From Candidatus Melainabacteria bacterium (GTDB lineage: Bacteria; Cyanobacteriota; Vampirovibrionia; Obscuribacterales; Obscuribacteraceae), in contig PLZS01000086.1 of the NCBI GenBank assembly GCA_003153555.1, forward strand, positions 18,069 through 82,068: DNA of 64,000 nt. Reading direction: 5' to 3'. The notes below the pieces were generated by a model that had not been told where the DNA came from, ran no database searches, and was given only the letters and a program-made list of their open reading frames with translations. Below, one piece after another: positions 37,023-45,859 of this stretch. The translations under genes were made by a program, and so were the position numbers. The stretch's first letter is position 1; every line of letters starts with the position of its first letter.

Positions 37023-37046
37023 GTTGGCGCCAGCTTAGAGAGGAGC
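37023..37046 (+). promoter_or_regulatory. leader dyad and ribosome binding site of the Tad-like locus
   Basis: GTTGGCGCCAGC (37023-37034), with the palindrome TGGCGCCA, precedes GAGAGGAG (about 37037-37044), which sets the GTG start at 37049. The same 12 bases occur upstream of the gene at 55169, where TAATAT follows. Possibly a shared operator; weak. Confidence 0.3.
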
Positions 37047-37048
37047 CT

Positions 37049-37615
37049 GTGATAGAGAAGCAGATCACCATATCCCGTCGTAATAGCCGTCGTCTACGAC
37101 GAGGAACGACGATTGCAGAAATGCCGGTAGTGATGTGGATCTTAATTTTAGGGATATGTTTTCCTGTCATGATTTTGGCCGTTGGTACCTTGCGTTTCGG
37201 CTTTTTCTGGAACGCCTGTCGGGAAGCCGCGACACAAGCTGCTAAATGCCCAACATTTCAAGTCGATTCTTCTTTGGGCAAATCCGCAATCAACACAGCT
37301 GACCTGGTCGCAAGTATGGCGACGAACTCGTTCTCAGGAATCTCCATTGTTGGCCCAGTCAAGGTCTATATCCTGCAGACAGATGTGAATTCTGGTACCA
37401 GCACTCAAAACCCAGACCGGCAAAAATTGCCCGCAGCTGCAGACATTGACCACAACATCTATGAAGTCCAAGTGGAACTAGACGGACAAGTCGAACCATT
37501 GATCCGTTATCCAGTTCAGGGCATGTTCGGTTCGATTCCTGGACTGACTGGTCCATTCCCGGTTACAGTAAGAGCACAGAACTCATGCGAAATCCCGCAA
37601 GGATTAAATCAGTGA
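37049..37615 (+). CDS. TadE-like pilus/secretion protein
   Basis: 188 residues, GTG start with GAGAGGAG. After a basic leader, TTIAEMPVVMWILILGICFPVMI is a TadE-type prepilin helix: a Glu five residues into the hydrophobic stretch, as in pseudopilins. The remainder is periplasmic and beta-rich (FRACREAA-like region, ADIDHNIYEVQVELDGQVEP). TadE-family proteins form minor pilins of Tad/Flp pili. It is the first gene of an apparent operon with five downstream genes (37049-43504). The Tad ATPase and platform proteins are not in the window. Confidence 0.75.
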   Translation: MIEKQITISRRNSRRLRRGTTIAEMPVVMWILILGICFPVMILAVGTLRFGFFWNACREAATQAAKCPTFQVDSSLGKSAINTADLVASMATNSFSGISIVGPVKVYILQTDVNSGTSTQNPDRQKLPAAADIDHNIYEVQVELDGQVEPLIRYPVQGMFGSIPGLTGPFPVTVRAQNSCEIPQGLNQ

Positions 37616-38076
37616 AAAAGTTATCTCAACTACAATCTAGAATTTCGACAGGCTTCAGCTTGGCGGAAGTCGCGGTTAGTGCTTTTCTGGTAATGGTTCT
37701 GGCTGTTCTTTCCATCAACATCGCCATTTTGGTTTTTGCCAGCTCTGTGAACGATAAAGCTTGCCGCGACGCTGTCAGAGCCGCAGCCCAACAACCTAAC
37801 GCCGCTAAGGCGCGAGTTTTTGCGCTCGCCTCTATAAAAAATCACAAGACCGATGGATTCTTTCTTAGCTCAATCCAGCTCACCAATTTCAATTACAACG
37901 ACTTCAACGGCAATCCTCCTCCCGTCGGTCTATGTCCACTAGTTCAGGTGACTACAAGTGTGAACGTGACTCTGCCCGCTCCGGTCATTTTTTTTGGTGC
38001 TTCCCTGACAAACAAGATCACGTTCTCCCAGATATACACAAGCCCGATTATTAAAACGAAGATCGTTATGCCATAG
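37612..38076 (+). CDS. TadE-like protein, second copy
   Basis: 154 residues from GTG 37612, which overlaps the previous stop as GTGA, with AAGGA eight bases upstream; an upstream ATG at 37585 is less likely. The leader GFSLAEVAVSAFLVMVLAVL is a TadE/prepilin-type helix with a Glu at the expected place. The rest is beta-like and ends in a hydrophobic segment. Translationally coupled to the first TadE-like gene. It probably acts with it as a heteromeric minor pilin. Confidence 0.75.
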   Translation: MKKLSQLQSRISTGFSLAEVAVSAFLVMVLAVLSINIAILVFASSVNDKACRDAVRAAAQQPNAAKARVFALASIKNHKTDGFFLSSIQLTNFNYNDFNGNPPPVGLCPLVQVTTSVNVTLPAPVIFFGASLTNKITFSQIYTSPIIKTKIVMP

Positions 38077-38093
38077 TCTTCACAGGTGTCGTC

Positions 38094-38615
38094 TTGAAGG
38101 AAATATTTCCAGCCTTATCGCTCTTCTTAATCAGCGGCATAATGTTGCTGCAACCGGCTTTTGCTCAGGCTGATTCGTCAGAAGCCAGGCGAAATTTTGT
38201 ATACAATCTGCTGCAAACTGGAAGAGCACAGCAAGCGCTCACACAGCTAAATGCAGTGCCCACTCCGACTGCGTGGGATCAGTATATGAAAGGACAAGCG
38301 TCCGAAATGATCGGCGAACCAGTCAAGGCCTCTCAATGGTATCGCGCTGCGTTGGAACAAGACCGCCATAACGACCAGTTTCGCAGTAAATCGATTGCTA
38401 ACCTCACAGCCCTATGCAAATGCGACGAAGCTATTCAAGTGTGCCTTGATGGAAGCAAACTGGCGACAGACGCCAAAAAACGTCAGTTTTACGACGATAA
38501 GGCGAAAGAGATCGAACGTCTCAAGCAGGCTTATGCCAAAGGCGCTGAAAACATAGCGCGACACAAAATAGAGCACCACGAACAGCTACAGTCAGCTATC
38601 GAACGAGACAAGTGA
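38094..38615 (+). CDS. secreted TPR-like protein
   Basis: 173 residues from TTG 38094. A signal peptide (residues 1-24, ALSLFLISGIMLLQPAFAQA) is followed by TPR-like helices (YNLLQTGRAQQALTQLNAVP, YMKGQASEMIGEPVKASQWY) and a basic helical tail. It lies inside the pilus operon, so a periplasmic assembly or pilotin role (as in TadD) is likely. Confidence 0.7.
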   Translation: MKEIFPALSLFLISGIMLLQPAFAQADSSEARRNFVYNLLQTGRAQQALTQLNAVPTPTAWDQYMKGQASEMIGEPVKASQWYRAALEQDRHNDQFRSKSIANLTALCKCDEAIQVCLDGSKLATDAKKRQFYDDKAKEIERLKQAYAKGAENIARHKIEHHEQLQSAIERDK

Positions 38616-38616
38616 T

Positions 38617-39846
38617 ATGGCAAGTTCTCTTTCGATCCACGAATCAAGTGTGCCACTCGACTATACCAGAGCCGGAAAGCATTTAGACAATGCAATCGCC
38701 TTTTTGATGCTCGGTGGTGCCAGCTTGATCTTGATGGTTGCCTTTATAATAGTAAGCATTCCACAAGTGCTAATGCGGGATGAAGTGCGCAGCATGCTGC
38801 AAGAGCTTAGCGGTGTAACACTCTTTTTTGTCGTCTTGCTGAGCTATCCTCACTTCGCCTGGTCATACAGATTTGCCTATCAACAGGGCATCGCCTTTGT
38901 AGCCAGGCATAGTTGGCAGCTAATCGTGTACCCTCTCCTTGTTATAACGCTTCTCTCTTGTTGCGTGCTCAGTTGGAATTATCCAATTCACAATTTTGCA
39001 TTGCTGAACGTTATAGAAAACAATCTGCAATATGTCGGAATCAACTTGAATTGGTCGCTCTATAAAGGTTGTGGACAGCTGTTATTCGCCAGCCTTTTGA
39101 TTCTGCAGATGGTCATGTCGGGTCACCACTATTGCATGCAGGCGCTTGGAGTGGCGCTAGCCGGCGGAGAGGAACGCGGATATACATTGACGGCAACTCA
39201 GAAGAAAATTCTCCGCGTCAATCTGTATACGCTTTGGGCGATGAATCTCTTTTCCGGTTATGCCTTTTTTTCCATGTTGAACAACCGCAACTTTGCTTAT
39301 CATACATTCCAGCTTCCGCAACCTCTGTATGTGATTTCATGTGTTGCTTTTGCAGGCAGTCTAAGCCTCGTCTTCTTGAAAATATTATTGCCGGCTTTTA
39401 GAGAAGAGAAAAAATTGCCGCCACTTCAGGCGGTCGTTCCGATATTGTCTATATGGATCTGGTTGCAACCATTCCTTCAGCCATATATGTACCAGTTCTT
39501 AGTAGTTCCGATAGCCCATGGCGCGCAAAATCTTTTTTTCGCTTATAAGGTCGAGTCAAACAACTTTGATCCGATTTTAAGTAGGAAGCTCGTCAAAAGC
39601 AGCATAGGCAAGGCAATATTTCTCATTTCTCTGACCGCAATAATGATCTCAATCGGCTACATGGGTTTTCACACCATTCCTTTATTTCTGGATAGGTCTA
39701 GATTAATTGCCGATCTCACCCCTAACTTTTTCTTTTTGGCTGCATTCATCCTCATCAGCACGCATCATTACTTGCTTGATAGCGTTGTTTGGAGGAGCGA
39801 TTCGCGCGCAAAAATAGTGTTACAGCCCGCCTCATCGTCCATCTGA
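38617..39846 (+). CDS. multi-spanning membrane protein, hypothetical
   Basis: 409 residues with nine or ten membrane helices (AFLMLGGASLILMVAFIIVS, LTLFFVVLLSY, QLIVYPLLVITLLSCCVLSW). Near the end HHYLLDSVVWR, with STHHYLLD, recalls the NxHHYxxD motif of several uncharacterised bacterial membrane proteins. No family recognised. The gene follows its neighbour by one base and is inside the operon, suggesting a role linked to the pilus system. Confidence 0.65.
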   Translation: MASSLSIHESSVPLDYTRAGKHLDNAIAFLMLGGASLILMVAFIIVSIPQVLMRDEVRSMLQELSGVTLFFVVLLSYPHFAWSYRFAYQQGIAFVARHSWQLIVYPLLVITLLSCCVLSWNYPIHNFALLNVIENNLQYVGINLNWSLYKGCGQLLFASLLILQMVMSGHHYCMQALGVALAGGEERGYTLTATQKKILRVNLYTLWAMNLFSGYAFFSMLNNRNFAYHTFQLPQPLYVISCVAFAGSLSLVFLKILLPAFREEKKLPPLQAVVPILSIWIWLQPFLQPYMYQFLVVPIAHGAQNLFFAYKVESNNFDPILSRKLVKSSIGKAIFLISLTAIMISIGYMGFHTIPLFLDRSRLIADLTPNFFFLAAFILISTHHYLLDSVVWRSDSRAKIVLQPASSSI

Positions 39847-39942
39847 ATCGGCTTGATTTTCGCTCGTCGATTCGGTCATTATCAGGGAATAATAGATGAA
39901 GTCCTGTAGGTTGGAAGCCCTTCTAATCGAGTCAATTACCCA

Positions 39943-41415
39943 GTGCTTCAGAACTTTCGATCACAACCGCGAAACATAAAACTGGACAAACTAGCCTGTT
40001 TGCCCAGCGTCAAAGTGCTTGAAGACATGCGGCAGAAAGCGATGGTCAATGCGGGAGCCCTCGTGGAGCTACCGTTTGGTGACGATGCGCAATCTTTCAA
40101 TCTTACCGTGACGCGTGACGTGACGCACGGAAGCTGGCTATGGATGATGTATAGGGATGATGGCTTCAATGCTGGGTTAGAGTGGAGCCACGTTACTCAC
40201 AATGCAGATCAAATTTATTCGTTAATTAGCAACTCGAACCTTGGATTCATTTTGAATAAACAGGTTCAACCCCTTCCGACATCGGTGCAGCAAGCACACA
40301 CTTCTGTTGATGATAATGCGCCCAAAACACGCAAAGGAACGTTGCAGGGAAATCTGAAGAACATTCAGATTGGCAATCTCTTCCAATCGATCAACATGAA
40401 CCAGATGACCGGAAGATTGGAGATACTAGCGCCGCATAACAAAGCTGCAGTCTTTTTTGTGGATGGAAATCCCGTTCACGCTGCACTTCGCGGTGCCGAG
40501 GGAACTGAGGCAATGATCCAATTGCAAGCGTGGGAGGATGGCGAATTCACTTTTTACGACGAAAGCGTAAATGTAACTCGTAGCATTCAACGCGGTTTGA
40601 TCGGACTGCTCATGGAAGGGGCGAAATTCGTCGATCATTCTAAATATTTGACCAAAGGTGGATTGACCCATGACTCATATCTCATTCCTGTCAAAGACGT
40701 TGATCTGGAACAAGCGCTGACGAAAGGTGTGGATTGCAAACTGGCCGACGTGATTTCGATTTACAAGTTGATCGATGGTGCCAAAACTTGGGGAGATATC
40801 CAGCGTGATCTGGAATTAGCCAAAAGTGAGTGGGTGCCAGTGATGTTTAACCTGATCAGCTGCGGACTGGTGCAAATTAGTACTACGCCGACGAAAAGCA
40901 CTCGTCAGAGCGCGACTGTAATAAAAATGGATTGGCAAACAGTGCAAGCCTTTGAACAAAGTATTTGCAGAACGGATACTGGCTTATACACTCAACCGTC
41001 CTTGCTCTATTTTCTCAGCCAAGAATGGTTCAAATACGAAGTGATGGAAGTTCCTTTCTCGCTTCTCGTGTTTGGATTTGCTAACAAGACGGAACCGCAC
41101 TCGCAGCTGATTCCATTTCGAACTCGAGCAATCGAAGACTTGAGACAAAAGGTTTTTAAAACCAAGCGAAAATATGATCTTCTGTGCCACTTCGGTGCCT
41201 TCTCTTATGCCATGTTGTTGCCGCTAAGCACGAGAAGTTCCGCCCACCGTCAGGCAGAAATCCTTGCTGAGATTTGCGCGACCATCGTCGTATCTGAGGA
41301 TTATGAGCGTGACAATATAGAATTCCGTGCCGGTATTGCCAACATTCCAGAAGATTGTAATACGCTCGACGATCTGCTTACTCTCGCAGAGAGACTAAAT
41401 GTTTTGGGAGGTTGA
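39943..41415 (+). CDS. DUF4388 protein with degenerate GGDEF-like C-terminus
   Basis: 490 residues. GTG 39943 has no ribosome binding site, so ATG 40027 is an alternative start. Residues ~125-225 form a DUF4388 (PatA N-terminal type) domain (GTLQGNLKNIQIGNLFQSIN, MTGRLEI, AVFFVDGNPVHAALRG). The C-terminal ~150 residues have the length and pattern of a GGDEF domain (LSQEWFKYEV, LLCHFGAFSYAMLLP, EFRAGIANIPEDCNTLDDLL), but GG[D/E]EF is replaced by HFGAFSY, so it cannot be an active diguanylate cyclase. DUF4388 proteins act in gliding, pili and differentiation signalling. It sits within the Tad-like cluster. Confidence 0.75.
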   Translation: MLQNFRSQPRNIKLDKLACLPSVKVLEDMRQKAMVNAGALVELPFGDDAQSFNLTVTRDVTHGSWLWMMYRDDGFNAGLEWSHVTHNADQIYSLISNSNLGFILNKQVQPLPTSVQQAHTSVDDNAPKTRKGTLQGNLKNIQIGNLFQSINMNQMTGRLEILAPHNKAAVFFVDGNPVHAALRGAEGTEAMIQLQAWEDGEFTFYDESVNVTRSIQRGLIGLLMEGAKFVDHSKYLTKGGLTHDSYLIPVKDVDLEQALTKGVDCKLADVISIYKLIDGAKTWGDIQRDLELAKSEWVPVMFNLISCGLVQISTTPTKSTRQSATVIKMDWQTVQAFEQSICRTDTGLYTQPSLLYFLSQEWFKYEVMEVPFSLLVFGFANKTEPHSQLIPFRTRAIEDLRQKVFKTKRKYDLLCHFGAFSYAMLLPLSTRSSAHRQAEILAEICATIVVSEDYERDNIEFRAGIANIPEDCNTLDDLLTLAERLNVLGG

Positions 41416-41503
41416 TCATGTCTATCCGTACTAGCGTCGTGATGATAGGATGTTAATGCTGGCGGCTTAGGTCAATGACCGAAGAGCACTGGGGGAACGC
41501 AGC

Positions 41504-43504
41504 ATGCGTAGAGCACATGGTCAAGTCGCAATCGCGCTGAATTTAGTCATTGCGATTTTTGTTGTGGGCTCGCTTGGTATTGCGGCTTATGAAATGCCTC
41601 GTCTCCTATTGGCTCGGGAGCAGCTGAAAAACTGCCTTGAGTTTGCTGCGCTTGCCGGCACAGCGTCTCTGGCTTCTTCAAGTGCGAGTGGCGCACCTGC
41701 CACCCTTGAAGCGAAGCAAGTCGCTCTGAACATTTTTAAAATGAATTCGATATTGGGACAACCTTTGACCAATAACGTTCGGGAGGTAACCACACTTTCC
41801 CAGCTGAGCCCGGCATCATCAAGCGTTGATGTCTTCGTCGAGTTTGATGACCCAGTCACAAAGCAGCCTACGAACAGTGCTTCCAATGTAATGCGGCTTT
41901 ATGGTGCATACAAATATGTTCTGTTCTCTGGCGGATTCGGCTCCATTGGTGTGTTCACCTGCAACCTCACTGAACAAGCGCTTTCTGCCTTGCCGCCTTT
42001 GGATTTGATTCTTGTGCATGACAGCTCCGGGTCTTTGGATGACCAATCGAAGGTCACATTGGTGCGAAGATATTTTGACCCAAGCGTCAATCCACCTCAA
42101 CCTTCATATGTGATCCCCAATCCTGGGGGCAATCCGGAACAAGGTTCTTTGTGGTCGTTATTTTGCTCAACGCTGATCGGCTCTCAGGTAAACGGACTCG
42201 AGCCTCAGAACCTTGACGCTGCAGGAGATCCAAAGGTCGCTGCCTGTATCAAGGAATTTTCAGAAGTTGGAACTATGGGTACTACTGTGCCTTTGCGTGG
42301 CGTAACCAACACTGGATCGATGCCAGGTGATTCCCCACCAGGCTTGGGCGGCGTTGGTCTGGCAGGCATGACTGTAGGCCCTGGAAATACGACAAGCAGC
42401 ATCGCGTCAGCGTCCGGAAAATCTAGCACCATAGCCGCCGCACAGCAGCGTCAATCGCAATCTCAAAACATGCTCACCTCCTTTGTCGGCAGATTGCTTG
42501 GTGAGCCAGCCGAAGCGCAAGCGCCACCTCCGTATAACCCCTGGGGTGCCGACCCTACGATGTTCACTGATTTGGTTGTGAACATCGATGGTAACAGTAC
42601 ATTTGCTGGTGCAGTGGCCAATGGCTTCTCTTTCCCCGATTATAGGTGGCTGGTGGAAGCGTCCCGCGGAAATCTCGAGAATGGTGCGGTTGCTCCTAAT
42701 GCCATGGCACCACTTGCGGGGACTCCGATGGAGGGCGCAGCTACGCCTGGATACAGAAATGCTTATCGCTTAGCTGCCTACTCAAAACTCGAGCCTAAAG
42801 GCACACTAGAACGCGCAGTTAAAGGCTTCCTATCAAAAATTTCCGAGACTTCTGATTGCCATTTCGGCTTCGTCGCCTTTGGCGACCGTGCAGGGACCGC
42901 TCCGAACGACACGATTAAAGCGCCGAGAGTTTCATGGGCTTATCCAGTAGCGGGCAAGGTTTCCTATTTGATTCCTGCTATTCCGCTGGATTCGAATAGC
43001 TCTAACTTCCGAGCAATCACCGATTTGTTATCAACTCCTGCTACTTCGAATACACCAATGTTTGTGCCTAATGGCGGTGCAAATTTGGCCGACGGCTTGC
43101 AACAAGCAGCAAATATGTTAACTGGAGCAGGCGCCCGAACTGGCTCTATGAAAGCAGTTGTGGTGGTGACTGACAAAGTGCCAACGAGAGATTTGGCAGG
43201 AAACGTTTACATGAATCCAGGTGCTAACGGACCAGCATTGACGGATGCAATTAATGTGGCAAAGACTCTGGGGACGAAAGGTATTCCAATCTTTGTGGTT
43301 GCAATCGATCAAAGTGGCGGACCAATGACGCCGTTTCTGTTGAGCCAGTTTAGTGATAACGATCCTAATGGGCTCGTTTATGCAGCCGGTCATGGTGGCG
43401 TCTTGCATACCGACACATGGGTGGATCCGGTGACGACCCTCAACACTTTGAACGGCAAATTCAACAATATCGTCAGACAGCTGGTTGTGTTGAACCGCGG
43501 ATAG
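41504..43504 (+). CDS. TadG-like protein with VWA domain
   Basis: 666 residues. An N-terminal hydrophobic helix follows a short basic leader (RRAHGQVAIALNLVIAIFVV), the Tad-type anchor (AREQLKNCLEFAALAGTASL). A VWA domain begins near residue 165 with the MIDAS core LDLILVHDSSGSLDD (DxSxS), followed by a large insertion with Pro/Gly linkers, the TxFA-like loop (FVAFGDRAGTAPND), then KAVVVVTDKVPT. A divalent-ion-dependent adhesive role is likely, with the VWA exposed outside. Last gene of the Tad-like locus; the REP-like element follows 7 bases later. Confidence 0.8.
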   Translation: MRRAHGQVAIALNLVIAIFVVGSLGIAAYEMPRLLLAREQLKNCLEFAALAGTASLASSSASGAPATLEAKQVALNIFKMNSILGQPLTNNVREVTTLSQLSPASSSVDVFVEFDDPVTKQPTNSASNVMRLYGAYKYVLFSGGFGSIGVFTCNLTEQALSALPPLDLILVHDSSGSLDDQSKVTLVRRYFDPSVNPPQPSYVIPNPGGNPEQGSLWSLFCSTLIGSQVNGLEPQNLDAAGDPKVAACIKEFSEVGTMGTTVPLRGVTNTGSMPGDSPPGLGGVGLAGMTVGPGNTTSSIASASGKSSTIAAAQQRQSQSQNMLTSFVGRLLGEPAEAQAPPPYNPWGADPTMFTDLVVNIDGNSTFAGAVANGFSFPDYRWLVEASRGNLENGAVAPNAMAPLAGTPMEGAATPGYRNAYRLAAYSKLEPKGTLERAVKGFLSKISETSDCHFGFVAFGDRAGTAPNDTIKAPRVSWAYPVAGKVSYLIPAIPLDSNSSNFRAITDLLSTPATSNTPMFVPNGGANLADGLQQAANMLTGAGARTGSMKAVVVVTDKVPTRDLAGNVYMNPGANGPALTDAINVAKTLGTKGIPIFVVAIDQSGGPMTPFLLSQFSDNDPNGLVYAAGHGGVLHTDTWVDPVTTLNTLNGKFNNIVRQLVVLNRG

Positions 43505-43510
43505 TGTGAA

Positions 43511-43540
43511 ATGGAAGCGCGACTGTCCACAGTCGCCCAT
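43511..43540. repeat. dispersed REP-like palindrome, copy of the 32.6-kb array
   Basis: These 30 bases are identical to 32666-32695 and contain the CGACTGTCCACAGTCG core at 43520-43535. It sits between the VWA gene stop and the 3' end of the convergent gene at 43574, a position typical of REP elements. Confidence 0.8.
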
Positions 43541-43573
43541 GCGACTGCGTAATGGTGCTGAACTAAGGATAAC

Positions 43574-45682
43574 TCAAGTTTTGAACTTTGTTTGGTGGAC
43601 TAGAGTAGTCTTCGATTTACGAATGAAGTGTCCTGCAATCAAGGCAATAGGCACTAAAATTAAGAGCCAGAAGATGATTAATACAAGTTGTCTCATCGTT
43701 GCGACAATCATCTGCATGCTTGGATTGTTCGAGATATAGAAACTCGCTGCGCCTCCATCTTTATTATCCTCAACCGTTTTGCCTTGTTGGGTAGGAGTCA
43801 AGTTGACGCCATCTTTAAGTTCGATGTAAAACGAGCTGCCCGGCAGCGTGCCGCTCAGTGGATGTGTGTCTCTGTCGAAACCGCGGATGAAGAAGCGACA
43901 ATAATCAAGACAAAGACAGTGGATCGCTCCTGGTTTCCATGCTGGTTCTTCGGACCACATTTGGCCGAACTGAGTTTTTTCCGTCCAAGATTTTTCAGCG
44001 GCCGCAAATCTCTTGTATAAAACGATAGGCTGATCGACTTTTCCCGAAAACGGATTAGTGTAGCGAAATTCCTTTGGTGCAATCTTTTCGAGTTTGGCTG
44101 CATCGCTTGGATAGAGTTTGGTTTCTTTATACTTTGCTGCAACCAAGTTGCAGTAGCTCTCCATCTTTTTCGCTAGGGCTAGTTCAGGCGCACCAGTGGG
44201 ATACAAAATGGTGCCATCTTGATCTACTAGACCTGCATCCCTTCGCTGAAACCAGAACTCGCGTTGCTTTGGTGGGGCCATTATTAAAGTGAAGAAATCG
44301 TCGTCAGTCAAATTCTTAAATTGGCCGCGGGTGGATTTTCCATAGAAAGCTAAGGCGGAACCTTTGTCTGAGAGCCTGAGCGATTTGTGGTTGTCACACG
44401 ACTTGTATTCATGCGGATCATGATTTGCGTTGACGTGTGCGGGACTAACGTCTTGGCGCAATGCTTTCATTAGGGCACTAAAGCAAAATAGAAGCACTGT
44501 TGAAAGAATAACGAACAGAGCTGTTGATTTGAATACCTGTGAACGGAACAACCGGTGCTCAACAACTGATTGGAGCAACGAAAGAGGTTTATTGTCATCG
44601 TTGCTCAATCCATCAACTTCTTGGCGTTTGGATGGCGTCAGAATGTCTGGTCTATTGCTATCCAGAGTTGTTTTCGCAGTGTCTGAGGATTGCCGATGCA
44701 GCAAGATATCCGAGGATTGCCTGTGCAGCATGCTGCCAGCCTTATCGTTTAACGCAGCTGGATTGCTCTTCTTGGATGACCCTTGGCTCTTCTCCAAAAT
44801 CGTTTTCTTGATGGCAAGGTGGCTCTTTGGGATAGCCTTAAAAATCAGTGTTGGAACGTTGGCTCGCATGCGTGGCTTGGGAGCTACGAATGGCTCCTGA
44901 GACTCACTGGTGGTCAGATTAAGTGATGGTGCGGTGGGCTCGCTTGTAGTTTGTGAGGTGAGTGGCGCAGAAGGCAAAATTTCGCTAGTGTGGTCTTTTG
45001 AAAAACTCCTAAGAATGAGCGTTCGTGCTACAGGTCGGTTTCTAGTAACTTGCTTGGGAGTTGGCGAAGGTTCGGTAGATTCGCTTGTCGTAACGGGTAG
45101 CTCAGGATTTGCTGCCGGCGCTTCGGGCTGGCTTTCTGTGAAGGACTTGAAAATGAGTGTCGGGGCAGTAGCTCGTGTCCCAGGCTTGGGAGCGGGTTCG
45201 CTATGCAAGCTTTCAGTGAGAATCTCAGGACTTGTCGCTGCTTCACTAGGCAAGCTGTGAGTCCGTATCGCAGGACCTGCAGCTAGTTCAGTCTTGACGC
45301 TATTAGTGATTAATTCAGAACTTGGTGATGGTTCGGCAACCTGGCTTTTCGAAAAGGACTTAAAAATCAGCGTCCATGCCGGTGCTCGTTTGCGCGGCGT
45401 GGGACTTACCGACGTTGAAGATTCACTTGGTAGTGTGTCTGTAGCAGTTGCGAGGGAGCCAGACTCAGGATTGTGACCACGCAGATCATCACTGGTTGTC
45501 CATTCGTCCACGCTGATGTCGTCCAGTCCATCACTTATCGGCTCTTTGGTACCTTCTGTCGTCGGCTCCTCAAGGAGATCTTCTGTTCCGTTGCGCAGAT
45601 TAGCCGCCTTAAGATCGGACGCACCATCTTTGGTGCGTCCTTCCTCATGGCTGTCATCAAGAATGCGCTGGTTTGCCATCAA
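43574..45682 (-). CDS. repeat-containing membrane protein, hypothetical
   Basis: 702 residues. AGGA lies about 12 bases before the ATG. The N-terminal ~330 residues are polar and carry four copies of a short block (APAWTLIFKSFSKSQ, ATAPTLIFKSFTESQ, PVARTLILRSFSKDH, NVPTLIFKAIPKSH), separated by Ser/Pro/Glu-rich linkers. A membrane helix follows (KSTALFVILSTVLLFCFSAL), then a likely extracytoplasmic domain of ~210 residues (DDFFTLIMAPPKQREFW, EKMESYCNLVAAKYKETK). A second helix near the end (LVLIIFWLLILVPIALIAG) gives a short basic cytoplasmic tail. No family recognised. It is directly downstream of MglA on the same strand. Confidence 0.6.
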   Translation of the reverse strand: MMANQRILDDSHEEGRTKDGASDLKAANLRNGTEDLLEEPTTEGTKEPISDGLDDISVDEWTTSDDLRGHNPESGSLATATDTLPSESSTSVSPTPRKRAPAWTLIFKSFSKSQVAEPSPSSELITNSVKTELAAGPAIRTHSLPSEAATSPEILTESLHSEPAPKPGTRATAPTLIFKSFTESQPEAPAANPELPVTTSESTEPSPTPKQVTRNRPVARTLILRSFSKDHTSEILPSAPLTSQTTSEPTAPSLNLTTSESQEPFVAPKPRMRANVPTLIFKAIPKSHLAIKKTILEKSQGSSKKSNPAALNDKAGSMLHRQSSDILLHRQSSDTAKTTLDSNRPDILTPSKRQEVDGLSNDDNKPLSLLQSVVEHRLFRSQVFKSTALFVILSTVLLFCFSALMKALRQDVSPAHVNANHDPHEYKSCDNHKSLRLSDKGSALAFYGKSTRGQFKNLTDDDFFTLIMAPPKQREFWFQRRDAGLVDQDGTILYPTGAPELALAKKMESYCNLVAAKYKETKLYPSDAAKLEKIAPKEFRYTNPFSGKVDQPIVLYKRFAAAEKSWTEKTQFGQMWSEEPAWKPGAIHCLCLDYCRFFIRGFDRDTHPLSGTLPGSSFYIELKDGVNLTPTQQGKTVEDNKDGGAASFYISNNPSMQMIVATMRQLVLIIFWLLILVPIALIAGHFIRKSKTTLVHQTKFKT

Positions 45683-45746
45683 ACAACTTTTCCTGCTTTA
45701 CTTTATTCCCAACAGTTGGATCATTCGAAACCGAAGCGCTAAAACG

Positions 45747-45764
45747 TTCCACCGCAGTCGGTGG
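45747..45764 (-). terminator. weak hairpin after mglA
   Basis: CCACCG-CAGT-CGGTGG (45749-45764) is followed on the minus strand by AACGTTTTAG. It lies between mglA and the downstream repeat membrane protein. A weak terminator or attenuator. Confidence 0.3.
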
Positions 45765-45859
45765 TTAATCCCAACTAGCGCGTCGCAGGAAGGTCGGGCT
45801 AAATCGAATTTGAGCGCACCCGGGAGGCGTGCCTGGAGCAAAACGAAGCAGACTCGAGC

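Noticed and set aside
36498..37048. Possible gene in the gap before the Tad-like locus
   Set aside because: Open frames on both strands are short, without ribosome sites or recognisable motifs.
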